Source: Lentinula raphanica (lineage: Eukaryota; Basidiomycota; Agaricomycetes; Agaricales; Omphalotaceae). From it: a stretch of 64,000 bases of DNA. The stretch lies in the NCBI GenBank assembly GCA_027919835.1, contig JANVFP010000018.1:868001-932000 (forward strand). The letters run 5' to 3'. A program made the translations under genes and the position numbers. Positions 20,006 through 31,464 of this stretch are shown piece by piece. The notes under the pieces are model-generated. The model was given only the letters and a program-made list of their open reading frames with translations, was not told where the DNA came from and did not search any database. Within the stretch, counting starts at the first letter, position 1. Each line of letters opens with the position of its first letter.

Positions 20006-23000
20006 ATGGTCACCCAACTCCCGACGATCATGAGTGAAGCAATATATGCGATCCGGGCCAAAGCATGGGCCAATGGAACCAGAAGTGCCCGAGGAATAGT
20101 GGAGGAAAAATTGGGAACGGATGAGGAATTGGTATGTAGAATACGCATTGGACGCAAACGCTGTCGAAACGGCGTTGACTGTGTATGAAACACTGCTGAC
20201 AGAATTGAAGGTACAGTGTGCCCATCGTCGAGTACTTTCGTGTGTTATAACGCATTTGCAGCGAGATTACCTGCCTATACCCCCACCCCGAAACTTATTC
20301 CAACTCAATGGGTCTATAGCCGCAACATTCAACACCAACGAAGATGACAAGGTCTTGGATTTATCCGACATGTCGGATCTAACGGACCTTTCGGAGAGTG
20401 AAAGCGATATAGAAGACGTTAGAGATTCATTGACAAAGTAAGTTTTTCGCCGATAACTGAACGCAACCGTCGACGTTATGATGAAACAGAACTGTGACCA
20501 CCGCTACAAAGCCGGTTTATGGAAAGGAAGAAGATAAGGAGGTTCTTGAGCAACCATTGATATGGAATAGGGCACTCAGAAAGGTATGTGCAGACAACGG
20601 AAGTTTAGGACAGATAAACAGACATGGGCCAGGTGATTGGACTTGGAGCAGAAGAGCGAGTTGATGCGAGCGTGACGGAAGGGGTAGTAGGTGCCATTAG
20701 AGCAATGAAGAAGGTACCGAAACGAGAATACGGGACAGAAGCATTTCGGTGTGCGATAAAGGTAAGGTGAGCGTGTTTTGAAGAGGAAGGATGCTGTAAC
20801 TGTTCAAGTAGGAGAGCGGCGTAGCGGATACAATTGGAATAATATGTGACAATATGTTTACGATCACGAACCGTAACGAACGTATCTTATGGCTTGCCCA
20901 CGTCTATCGAATTGCAGACCAATTAGCGGAAATATTGGAGAAGTGGACCCCGTCGGATATAGTACAGACGTGGAACACGGAATCAACACAGTTCAAAGCA
21001 TCGCAGGTAAGAACAGAGCAGACATCGAAATGTTGTTGTTCACAGTCGAATGCACGATAGAATGGAGGCCAAAAGATCAATACACCAAAAGATTTCATTG
21101 ACGTGTTCGACGACCATCCCGACTACGTACCAGGAGCTGAAAACTTGTCGTACTGTTTTTTCATGACAAGTTTTTCCAACTTTCAATACAACTACGACAT
21201 ATGGCTGGGAAGGGTGCTTGAACACTTGGGCTATGATGTAAGACCAAAGGCAAACAGAGAAGCGACACTGACAGTGTAATATATAGATCTCAGCTTGGAA
21301 CAACGAGAAAAAGATGCAGGATTTCTATGGCCAATTGATATGGCTGATCCACGAGTGGTGCACACAACCCCAACATTCGTATGAAGGCGACATAAAACTC
21401 ACCATTGACGTGAAGACATTCAAGAGCGTCAGGTGGAAAGCGATCATCAAGAATACGGCGTCGTTGCGGCAAATAGTTAACGAAACGGCCGACCATGCGA
21501 GAGAGCTGACGCAATGTACCAAGTGTAGTGACATGCCTGATCCGCAACGATGTTGTACGTATACGCACCGACCACATATCACCACAGGGTTAAGCGACGA
21601 GGAAGCGGAGAGACGACTGGAAATATTGAGAGAAGAAATGACAGGGGCGGGAGTTACGAAGGTGCCAGAAGGCGAACAGGTGAAGCCGAGAGTTGCAAAA
21701 ACGGTGAAGGTATTGAAATTATGTCATGGTCTGCATATGCTGATGGGGTGCACCTGTAGGGTAAACGAAGAAAACGACGGCAACCAGAGGGAACTGGACG
21801 TATATACCACCCTGACTCGATTGGTAAAACTGCACCATTCAAGTTAGACGGACTAGAACCGGATAAAGCAATCCTGGAGCGGTGCGGACATCAACTCTTG
21901 CTGGTATTGGATGAAAGCAAAGAGGCGGGCACTGCGGGGGATAACGTCGTGAAATGGAAAACATTGAGAAAAGAGGTATGCCCATTGAGTGTTGTAAGTC
22001 ACTATATTGAAAGCGCCGTTGAAGGAAATCGTCGACTTCGTATGGTTTCGACCGTTTGATGGTGACAAGTTGGCACTATTGCAAGATGCTGTAGTGGAGA
22101 GTACGGGTGTACAACCCGTAACACGAGGCGGGCAGTTTCAGAGCTTCATGGGAGGGAAGATGACACCAATAGGATCTCGAACACCATTGGGGGGACGGGC
22201 AGCAGATTCATATACGTTGTACTCAGGACTTGAAGCTATGACAGAAGAGGGGTTGGATATATTATTCAAACAAGCGGCAGTGAGTGGCATATGAGAGTGT
22301 AAAAGATCACTGAAAGAAAGATGACAGACATCAGCTATGATGCTAGAAGCAGCTAAGGTGGTGCATCCAAAACTTGCATCGGAAATCAAAAAGATCAGCC
22401 GTGAATGCGACCGTGTGGGCATGACAGGTGCAAACATCTACAACTGTGTAGGATACATGGCACCTATTCATCAAGATCACGACGCGAGTAGAGGACTCTG
22501 TGCGCAAGCCCTTCTGGATGCAGATCCAAGATATGGAGAGTTCAACTTTTGCAACATCGAGTACCAGTATCATATTGTTACCAGCACAAATTGCCTATGG
22601 TAAGTGGTCAACACTTGATAGAAACCATACCTATAATTATAACATGACAGGAGTTTTAAATCAAGTAATCTACATGGAACCATGCTGCCTTCCGTCACCA
22701 CAATAGTGAACCTTAATAGCCATGCGGTAGATCCTCACCGACAATCCAACATTAGTCCAACGCAAATAGGACAGAGCACGTTGTGGGATTATACAACGCT
22801 AGCACAAGTAGAGAGAAGATTGATTAATGGCGCAGACACATCGGCGAGTGATGTACAAACAGGTATACGTAGATCCAGTACAGAGTAACAGTAGGTTGAC
22901 CACTTTACATAGGTAGAGTCATCAACAGCGGAACAAGAGGAAGAACAGCTAGGGGTGGTAGCGGTGGAAGCGGAAATGGAGGAGACAGAGGGTCGAGCAG

Positions 23001-23277
23001 CAGTAGAGGGTCGAGCAGCGGTAGAGGGACGAGCAGAGGAAACAGAGGAAACAGAGGAAATAGAGCGACCAGAGGAACCAGAGGAGGACGAGGACGAGGG
23101 AGAGGTGGAAGGGAGGCAATGTCGGGCGGGTCAAATGAGGGTAACGGGCAAAGAGGGAGAGCGACAGTCAGTAACGGTGCACATGTAGCCGTACCAAGGC
23201 GGAACCGCGACCGGGCGGAACAGAATGCGAGGAGGAGGGGCCAGAATGAGTCTAGACGTGCATATTGGCGGCGATGA
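20006..23277 (+). CDS. TET/JBP-like 2-oxoglutarate/Fe(II) dioxygenase with RGG-rich tail
   Basis: About 12 exons join in frame from roughly 20,121 to the TGA at 23275-23277, with introns such as 20211-20261 and 20438-20489. The N-terminal piece from the ATG at 20006 (MVTQLPTIMSEAIYAIRAKA) joins the next block only with a one-base shift near 20,130, so a frameshift or an alternative start at 20121 is possible. Central landmarks are GIICDNMFTITNRNERILWL, GGKMTPIGSR and LDILFKQAA. The oxygenase core has GYMAPIHQDHD (H-x-D metal pair), IEYQYHIVTSTN and WSFKSSNLHGTMLPS (distal His). The last exon, from about 22,915, encodes Gly/Arg/Ser repeats ending RRRGQNESRRAYWRR. The double-stranded beta-helix signature suggests oxidation of a nucleic-acid base, as in TET/JBP enzymes; the substrate is inference. 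It could be another 2OG oxygenase subfamily. Confidence 0.62.
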
Positions 23278-24337
23278 GACGAAGGATAAATGAGGGAGAC
23301 ATTGATATCTAACTATTGCAAAGGCTGTTGAGTTACATAGTTAGACAATATGAACACTGTGATAGATAGGCTACGGCGCACCTTGAAATAGATACAGAAA
23401 AAGTACGGAGTTGGCCCACGTTTGTCAACGATGTTGGACGCCAACATACAGAGGCGATGGTGTAAAACATACACAGACCATGTTGTAAACCATACAGAAG
23501 CAATGCAAAAAAACTTCGGTAGCAGGCTTGAAAATCGTTGAACGACACTGTCAGCACAAAGGGACCACAGTGCGGAGGATGTTGAGATCACGTTCTTGAT
23601 TGGTAACAACGCCCATGAAAAACAAGAATAGGGAAGAAAGCGAAAAAACAGGAGAACACGAAAGAAAGAACGTGAAAGAAAGAACGCGAAAGGTCGTGAA
23701 CGCGAATAGAAGCGTGAGGACACGAAAGGAAGCGAGACAACACGAAAGAAGCGAGAGGACGCGAAAGAATGCGAGAGGACGCGAAAGGACGCGAAAGGTA
23801 GGAAGAACATAGGTGACAGAGGCGAACGGAAGTTGTGGTTCAATGTGGATCATAGGGAGAACGATTCAGATAGAGCGGCAGTAGATGGTTGTAAAGGGTG
23901 TGTAGATTAACTCCGAAATTGAGCGGTGCAGCATGCCTGGAACAGACAAGCGTGAATTTAGATGAAGAAGCACACAAGGAAAAAAGGCGCACCTGATAGA
24001 TTAAAATGACAGCCATGAAAGAGTTGTAACCATGAGCCTGCGCTAGAACCGTTGAGAATACCCGTCAAACGAGCAGTGCTCTGTGCCACCAGGGCGTATG
24101 AGGGTTTCCATGGAGGTTTTGAGCAGAACAGGCTGAAATTATTTCACACGCGCGCAGGATCTTTATACACATGATCATGTGATCGTACAAAGCAGAAGAG
24201 ACATGCTTTGATTCAGTACTCAGTATTGATTGAACGTTACGACTACATTAAGTAGGAACACCAGCCACAACCCTTCAAGCTATGCTGTGAAAAAGCTGTC
24301 AGGCAATTAGGGGAGAAGCGGAAAACGGTCAGACATA
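23278..24337. other. Convergent intergenic spacer of the three-gene module, purine-rich repeats
   Basis: About 1 kb between the ends of the dioxygenase gene and the Ser/Pro-rich gene. Bases 23,640-23,800 are a degenerate array of GACGCGAAAG and GAGAGGACGCGAAAG-like units. No gene is supported; long minus-strand frames here are low-complexity Phe/Ser/Arg shadows. Confidence 0.55.
23640..23800. repeat. Degenerate purine-rich repeat (GACGCGAAAG-type)
   Basis: Short variants of GAACGCGAAAG, GAGGACGCGAAAG and ACACGAAAG recur at irregular 10-16 nt spacing. Confidence 0.6.
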
Positions 24338-27300
24338 CTATGCGAAATAATCGAGGAGAGCCTGGATGTTTTCATCATTGATAGAGCGAACGTTCCCGTC
24401 ACGAAAGATACCTATGACTATAACATGGAATTCCGATATTGGTTCGATAGGGTCGGGGAAGAATGTGCGATCAGGTGGATCCTCGTTGTTGAGGAACAAC
24501 AGGATGAAGCATGCACCGCGTTCCGGAGAACTTTCATCGGGCAGTTGATGAAGGGAGTGGATAGTAGCATTGGGAGCCACGTATTCGGAGGACATCAAAT
24601 CCATGATGATTTCATATGGGCGAGTTGGTTTGTTTGGGTAGGCACCAAAAGCATAACGTTGAACAAAAGGAGTGTCAGCTTCAGGATGAAAGTACAAGAA
24701 GGTGTGCATTGTACGGCCCTCCTGAAGGAAAACACACGGAAGTTAGAGAAACAAGAACAATAACACAGGAAGGGCACACTAACCCGGCGGAAAGGGCGCA
24801 AACGCATCTCGCGGAGGTGCAGCAAAGATACCATGGCGAGGGGATTGTAGTCGACAAGGAATAAAGGAGGGTACAGCTGGAGGTAGGAACCTTTTAGGCA
24901 AAAAGAAGCGAATAGAAGTATTTAAATTACGATGCAATTACGATGCGAATACGATGCAATTATAATGAGTAAACCATGATGCAAACAAAGTGTACCTTGC
25001 ATACGATGCGTACGATCCATGGATACGATGCGTACGAAGCGTACAATGCGAAGCGTACGATGCGATGCGTACGATGCGATGCGTACGATGCGTACGATGC
25101 AATGCGTACGATGCAAAGGTGATCCTTACAAAGTGAAATACGTTAGGTTGTGGATCACAAAAACAACAACATTCATTAACGCAGTAGTAACACAAAGAAC
25201 CGATGAACTACCAAGTTAAAGAAAAAGGATATCTGGTGAGCATCAAGAGAAAAGTGCCAGATAGAATGGAGTATTGTTGAAAAACGATACGGAACATCAG
25301 GTGTGGTAGCGGGATCAGTGATAGAGGTCTTGGTAGTAAACGACATTGCTTGCGGACTGTGAACCACTTGGCACGTTTGGAGCATTATACCCATACCCAC
25401 ATGTAGAAGCGGAAGATTGGAAAGTAGATGTAGAGGCAGAAGCAGAGGACGGAGCCAAAGAAGGGTTTGGCTGCGTTGCAAAAGAGGGTAGAGCTAAAAG
25501 AACAACAAATTGTAGGTTATATGAAAGACATTGAGAAAGTCCTTGAACAGGCGTGCGAGGCTCATATAAGTGCGCGGTGTAACCTACAGTAACAACGGCA
25601 TTAGGAGGGAGGTCGTTGTTGCCAGTGTTGCCGGAGTTGTAGGTAGGATAAGACCGTTGGCCAATTCGACTGAGTTCCCAAGGCTGGCCTGAGAACCGAG
25701 GTAAACCGTCTACGCCTCGTCCATCGAAAATGGGAACTGCAGAAGGTAAGACATGCGGACGAGCAAAGGCACAGGAGATGTACGCACGAGCATGAGAGAA
25801 CGGGTGAGGATCCCTGAAATGAGGATACTTCTTCATCGAACTTTCATCGGCAGTGATAGGAGTGACAGTCGAACGCGATACGCATACTGAAGGTGACAAT
25901 GAGGAAGGCAACACAGACAGGAAACAAGACAGACATACAGGGAACCCTGAATTGAAAGTCATCGGGATCAGTGCGAGAAATTTCACCCGCAAATTGGATG
26001 TATGTCCTGAACTTGAAGATACCCATTGCGCAAGGACCGACCAGGTCAGTTTCACCAAACAACAAAGCAATATGGGCGCTGGATGTATCGGATTCTTGAA
26101 GCATACCATGAAGCCCAACCTCCCGCTGGACACGGCGAGTACCATCCCGCAAATAGACGACGATCGGGTTGAAAATATTACAAGACGCAATTTTCCCCAC
26201 CATGATATACACAGTTTTGTGTGAAGTGGAAGACTGAAGGACAGACCGACGTTTCCCATCGCCAGTGTGCAACGCAGTGAGCCAAGGATGAGGGGCGACG
26301 CGGGAGGGGTTGAAGAAGACACCCCAGAATGTGAAATTGAGGCAAGCCAGAACAGACCTACAACATGGAGAAGAATTGAGCATAAAAAGATAACAAGACA
26401 TATTTAATTCACACTTACGTAGACTCTTCAACAGTAAGACCAGACAGTAACTCAGTCAGAGTTAGATAGTCTTCGGGCTCAGAGGGAGGATCATCAGTGG
26501 CAGGGCGAAGAGGTACAGCACTAAGGACCACAAGGAAGAAATGTTATTCAGCAAGGAGGAGGACCAGACAATGAAAATACACACGGGAGGTTGACAACGG
26601 TTTGGTAGTGAACAGCAAGACGAGGATCAATCCATTCCTCCCTGAGGCACCCGGCTGGCCCCAAATGTGCATTCAAAAAAGGCGGAACTGGTGCGGGCAC
26701 AGCAACATTCACACCAGGGTTATTGGGCAGAGCAGCGCCAGCATTAACTTGAACAGCGGCTGCAGCGGGATTAACTGGGAAGGGGGCCGCGTGTACACCG
26801 GAGATATTGGAGAGGGTAGTGCCATTGTTAACTTGAACGCTAGCAGCAGCGGTGTTAACCCCTACCGGGGCCGCCTGAGCAGGAAAGGGAGCAGTTGGGT
26901 TAGGCAGACCAGTAGAATTAGGATACGCGTTGAACGAAGTGCTACCATTCGCAGGTAGGGAGTTCGCGGATTGGGAGTTCGCGGATTGGGAGTTTGCGGA
27001 TTGGACATTGGGAACAACCGCTTGACGGCCGATCGGAACAGAGGAAAAGTTCGAAACAGGGGAAACGTTCGGAACGGCAACGACGTTTGGAAAAGAGGCA
27101 GAGGGAGCGTTTGGGTCAGAGGATCCTGTAGTACCGAACTGATTGAAATGTCCAACAGAACGAGAGGTGGCTGAAGAAAATGGAGAGGCAGTAGTGGAAA
27201 GAGGCGGGGCAGGACCAGAGGGTGGACGTGCAGGAGATACTTGCACAGCACTGAAAGGGATGTTATAAGGACCAAGAGGGAAAGGACGCGGCCTAGCAAT

Positions 27301-29003
27301 AGACGGGGAAGTGGAGACAGTCTGATGTGGTTCGCCCAGAGCTTCAGCAATGGCAGCGTCACGTACAGCACGACCAGTAGACCTGCTCGCAGGAGACGGG
27401 GACGCATTATAGGTGGACCTGCAAGCAGGCGATGACGACAACACACTAGAAGAAGGGCTGGTGAGAGAACTGGAAGAAGCCGTAGAAGTTTTAGAGGGTG
27501 AAGTGTAAGGAGTACCCAACAACGGAGTCGAGGGATAAACGAGCTGGGGCGACAGAGACTGTTGGGGAAACGGGGTCTGACGAGGAGGCGGGGTTCGCAA
27601 AGCTGGGATATCGCGATAGTTACTAGGCAAATCAATGTTCAGACTGTCATAGTCCGGACTACGACGATAGGAAGAAGGGGCCCTGGTAGGAGGTTCAAAG
27701 AGACCGCCATCAGACGAAGGTGGACCTTGAATGGCAAGATTAGATGGAGACAGTCTGGAATATAAAGGACTGTCAATCGCGACGTATGTGCGGCCGTTCA
27801 GTGTAACAGTGGGAGGGGAGTCATGGACAACGTCGAGGTTGACACGAGGACGCTTGTCAGGTGTACGGAACGCAGCAGAAGAAGTAGAAGTAGCATCATC
27901 GCTGGGAGACAACGTAAGGACATGGCAAACAGAAGTACAACGGACATACATTGAACGTTTGCCAGGCGATCGAAGTGCGCGTTCAAGAACAGTAGCAGAA
28001 GAGCTCGAAGTTGAATGAGCAGATGGAGGAGTGGAATGGACGCCAGGCGTGGAACCTGAGCGTAGGTCGGCCAAGAAGTGAGGAGCAAAGACGGGAGAGC
28101 GATTACTGGTGTAGAGAGTGTGCATAAGACGCGAAAGTCGACGGATAATGAAAACAAACTCACACAGGATCACCACACAATTCAAGAGAAGCTGAGGGAG
28201 AGGACGGTACACGGAGTGCAGCTTTACCCAATGCACGAGCAGAAGGGGCAACCGGGAGGGGGCTGCGAGAACATAAGAAAGAGTAACAGACAAAGGAAGA
28301 ACACGTACAGAGATGCAAGAACAGGAGAGGAAATAACAAGATCGGGGGAAGAAGGAATGCCGGCAGTTGAAAGAGGCTGAACGGGAGGTTGAAATTTGTG
28401 TTTTGCAAGACTGGAGACGGGGTTAGAAAGGTAGACAGAGCACAGAATTAACAAGTGTACCGATTGCGAAGTTTCGTTCATGGAGAAGGACTAACTGACC
28501 ACTCAATTTCAATTTCATCTGGAGCGTCTACAGCGGGGTTGCGGTCGACATGAGAGGATTCGGCAATGTTGACTTCGGAGGGGGGGGATTCGAAGTTGAG
28601 GAGATCATCGCCGAGTTTGGAGTCTTTGGAGGGAGAAGACCCATCAAGAATGTCAGAGGGAAGGGCGTCTGGTGAAGAAAGCGATGACAACGTAGAAGCA
28701 TCGTCTGGAACAACGAAGGAGCCAACTTCATACTGATTATCATCACCGTCAACATGGTCTTCATCACTGGAGACATTGGTACCAGAGACACCGGCTTCGT
28801 CATCAATGAACAAAGCAGGAGTGGGAACATTAGACGAAGAAGGAAGTTGAGAGATATCGGCGTCTGCGACAGACGCAGACCTTGGAAAAGGAAGAATACC
28901 AAGGTGAGCGAGAGATAGGAGGAACAAAGAGAAGATGAACATACTTTTTTTGCGAGCGTTTGCTTGAACCTTTACGGGCGCCTCGGGCGCGGGTGCTAGA
29001 CAT
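24338..29003 (-). CDS. Long Ser/Pro-rich hypothetical protein of the three-gene module
   Basis: The start is the ATG at 29003 (MSSTRARGARKGSSKRSQKK, basic). A GT-AG intron leads to an acidic exon (SVADADISQLPSSSN, then DEDHVDGDDNQYE). Further exons include the large 28,293-26,590 block, rich in Ser, Pro and Ala and containing VTLNGRTYVAIDSPLYSRLS and repeated QSANSQSAN and VPNV units. Next comes a more ordered region (CLNFTFWGVFFNPSRVAPHP, DGKRRSVLQSSTSHKTVY, then FRDPHPFSHARAY). The last exon ends EADTPFVQRYAFGAYPNKPT ... SINDENIQALLDYFA at 24338. Exon borders in the middle are only partly resolved. No known domain is recognised; the layout suggests a disordered nuclear protein with a folded C-terminus. 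It converges on the dioxygenase gene and is divergent from the gene at 29855. Confidence 0.55.
24925..25115. repeat. CGTACGATGCG short tandem repeat inside an intron
   Basis: The 9-10 nt units GATGCGTAC/GATGCAATTAC recur about 15 times. CGTACG is palindromic, so the array can form hairpins. It falls between coding exons of the minus-strand Ser/Pro-rich gene. Confidence 0.8.
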
Positions 29004-29368
29004 CAATATGAATAAGAAGAGGAAGGGAAAGAGAAATAAAAACCATACGATTTTTTACCAGTGGGCATTGCAGGGAGACAGATGGACAAGTATGTGGGCA
29101 AGAGAGAGAGCAAGTGAGAAAGAAAAACGACGAGGAATAGGTTTCGAAGCAGAGGGAGAAGGGATTATATAGGAAAATGGAGACAAAGAGAGGGAAAAAA
29201 ACAATGCCAATGGTTTCGATGCGAAGAATGAGAGTAAGGGAAGCGAATTAGATTGGGGGTAGCAACGCAAGAAGGAGGGGGAGAGCAATCGAAATTAGAG
29301 TCAGATGACAGGGTCAAAGGAAAAAAAAAGAAGTGAGGGAGAGAAGGGTGACTGGAAAAAGAGCAGCC

Positions 29369-29573
29369 GAATTGTGAGATGCAGGACGACGGGGTGCCGA
29401 AATGCAAGGATGAAAGCAAAGGGGCAGGCAACAAAAAGAGGGAATATGAGAGTCAAAAAGGAACAATGAAGAATTGTGAGATGCACGACGATGGGGAGCC
29501 GAAATGCAAGGATGAAGGCAAAGGGGGCTGGCAGTAAAAAGAGGGAATATGAGGCTCAAAAAGGAACAATGAA
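29369..29573. repeat. 102-bp direct duplication
   Basis: Two adjacent copies, 29369-29470 and 29471-29573, each beginning GAATTGTGAGATGCA and ending AAAAAGGAACAATGAA, differ at a handful of positions. They lie in the spacer between the divergent minus- and plus-strand genes of the module. Confidence 0.85.
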
Positions 29574-29854
29574 ACAGGACCGAAGGAAAAGAAGATCAGT
29601 GAAGAGAAAATGGCAAAGGACAGATGATTGAACATAGAGGCGGAACGGAGCGAGAAGGGAGGAAGGACAGCAGAAAGAAACAAAAACATCGCGTGAAAGT
29701 AGAAATGTTGACAGAAAGAAGGAAAAGAAGCAGGGGGAAGAGAGAAGAGAGGGCAGAGGAGGGACAACGATGACCGGAGGTAAGGAGAGAGCGCCGAGTG
29801 GTAGAGAAAAGATATAAGTATTTGAAAGAATAACATGGTAAAAGTGTAGAAGCA

Positions 29855-31052
29855 ATGGATGCCGACTACAACGCAGAAAAAGCAGGTGAGCGCATGAAGA
29901 GTAAGCGAAATTCGACATTGTTGACCATTCAAAGTGGACGCATTTGAAGCGCGACGTGAAGTGGAGTTGGCGAACGAAAGGATCGTTCATGTCAGCCGAT
30001 TGACAGAGGTAACGCGAATTTGATTGCTGAGATACGAAAGGCTTAACAATACCAACAGATGGATGGATGGGAGGACAGGGTGGAGATCTTGAAGCTTGAA
30101 AATCCTAGTTGTTGGCGCATGACAAAGGCAACAAAGGAGGGAACGGAGAAGCAAGGTATGGTAGAGGAATTCCAGCTGCATATTCAAGGGATTCTGGAAG
30201 ACAAGCGGGTACCACCTATCAGAGGCGAAATGTGAGTGAACAAGCACATGGAAAACAGTGATATTGAATGAAGAAACAGCAATAGCACGAAGAAGAAGCA
30301 GCACCTCAGACAAAGTGTCACACTGAGTGGAATCAATTCCGCGAGGTTTATGGAGGACATGGAACATATCATGGATGTTGTGGCGCTATTCGCGAGGCAC
30401 GTTCCGGGGATACAGCAGACAGGCATTACACAAGTGGGCGAAAAGACAGTGATCGAGGTAGGGAACAGGATATTCACGCCAAAACATGAGGCGCCGGCAA
30501 TGCGGCCTGTAGAGGTAGATCGATTGGTGGATGAGAACGGGTATATTGCGCAGGTGAATAGGGTGGATTCAGGGTTTGTATACGGAGATGAGAATGTGGT
30601 CTACTATGGGGAAGAAAAGACGGATGAAGACGGTGGAAAAAGGTCAGAGTACAATAACGTTGCGATATGAGAAGAACTCACGTTGTGTAGGGTCATTGAT
30701 ATTTCACCACAAAAGTTCCATGTAGGAGATATTGTGGACGTGGGATTCAGCATTATGGGGATTGGGAGAGGGAGGGATACCAAGGCGCGCTTGGTTTTGA
30801 GGAGCGTCACCCTGCTGGATGCGACGCATACACAGGTGAGCAAGGGAGTTTGAAAAGAATGGCGCTGACGGAGAATATAAACAGGCGTGGCTGAAGCAAA
30901 AAGCAAAGAATCAGCTGAGGGTAAGGAACATAGGACCTGTGCTTACGGTGAGAAAAAGACCGGGACAGGAGGACGACGAGGACGAAGATACACGTAAAAG
31001 GATGACGCATATGAAAATTCGAGAGGGTGACGGAGTAGAGATGACGGAGTAA
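29855..31052 (+). CDS. Hypothetical protein of the three-gene module, acidic C-terminus
   Basis: Exons join in frame from the ATG at 29855 (MDADYNAEKA, then VDAFEARREVELANERIVHV). They continue with WEDRVEILKLENPSCWRMTK, EEFQLHIQGILEDKRVPPIR, a block FMEDMEHIMDVVALFARHVP and VGEKTVIEVGNRIF. Next comes FHVGDIVDVGFSIMGIGRGR followed by LVLRSVTLLDATHTQ, and an acidic/basic tail (RKRPGQEDDEDEDTRKRM). The stop is at 31050-31052. The N-terminal half is strongly helical and likely coiled. The GDIVDV...LRSVTLLD part looks like a small beta-barrel. I recall similar uncharacterised proteins as repeated genes in Agaricomycete genomes, but know no function. It probably partners the other two module genes. 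Confidence 0.6.
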
Positions 31053-31464
31053 AGACCGCAATAGGAGTAGTAGTAGTGTGGCGGAAGAAGAAGGAGAAAT
31101 GTATGGGAGACGGGATTGTGACAAGTGACATTAGACAATGAATTGGTGACGTATCAAAGAAGGATGAAATGGTCACAATAGCAGAACAATGAAATCGTTA
31201 ATTTTGTGACTTTTGCCCATATACGGAAGGCAGAATTTCCTTTTATGATACGCAAAAGCACTGATAGAGACGAATCCTCTTTACATTCGGACTCGTAACT
31301 TCGTGTATGTTTTCTTGTGTTTTTTTCTCGGGTGGCCAATAGGGGCCAATTTTGACAGTGCTTCTTTTAGCGCCCAACGAACTCCAATCACTGGGCAGTG
31401 ACGGCATCTCGGTTTGTGTCTTTTTCTCTTCTCAGCGTGCACTACTGCGCACCTTTTCTTCAAA
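31053..31464. other. Intergenic, right border of the accessory block
   Basis: Base composition changes from purine-rich to ordinary at about 31,150-31,200. I compared it by eye with 11.5-12.0 kb and found no convincing terminal inverted repeat. The sequence from about 31,300 should be the promoter of the next gene. Confidence 0.4.

Larger units (their letters stand above)
19932..31052. mobile_element. Three-gene module with TET/JBP-like dioxygenase (putative mobile unit without recognisable transposase)
   Basis: Three multi-exon genes fill the space between the Helitron and the host TMEM184-like gene: dioxygenase (+), Ser/Pro-rich protein (-) and acidic-tailed protein (+). Codon bias and a strong purine excess on the plus strand set the block apart from both neighbours. 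TET/JBP-like genes of Agaricomycetes are known to travel with KDZ-type transposons (established for that family). No KDZ transposase or convincing terminal inverted repeat is visible here, so mobility is inferred from context. Borders are set at the outer gene ends. Confidence 0.45.

Noticed and set aside
24925..25115. CRISPR-like or telomere-like array
   Set aside because: No spacers of constant size; units are contiguous 9-10 nt words and the organism is a fungus.
25315..26322. 335-codon minus-strand ORF as a separate gene
   Set aside because: Its C-terminal part is an exon of the Ser/Pro-rich gene, while its N-terminal half reads through introns in a frame differing from the conserved one.
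26862..27635. Leu/Arg/Pro-rich minus-strand ORF of 257 codons
   Set aside because: Shadow of the Ser/Pro-rich gene in another frame, with composition explained by the same C-rich codons.
29055..31176. Many Phe/Ser/Leu-rich minus-strand ORFs
   Set aside because: They are the complement of purine-rich spacers and of the plus-strand gene 29855-31052; low complexity, no conserved motif.
11690..31330. Terminal inverted repeats around the Helitron/three-gene block
   Set aside because: Left (11.5-12.0 kb) and right (31.05-31.35 kb) flanks were compared by eye in inverted orientation and gave only short chance matches.
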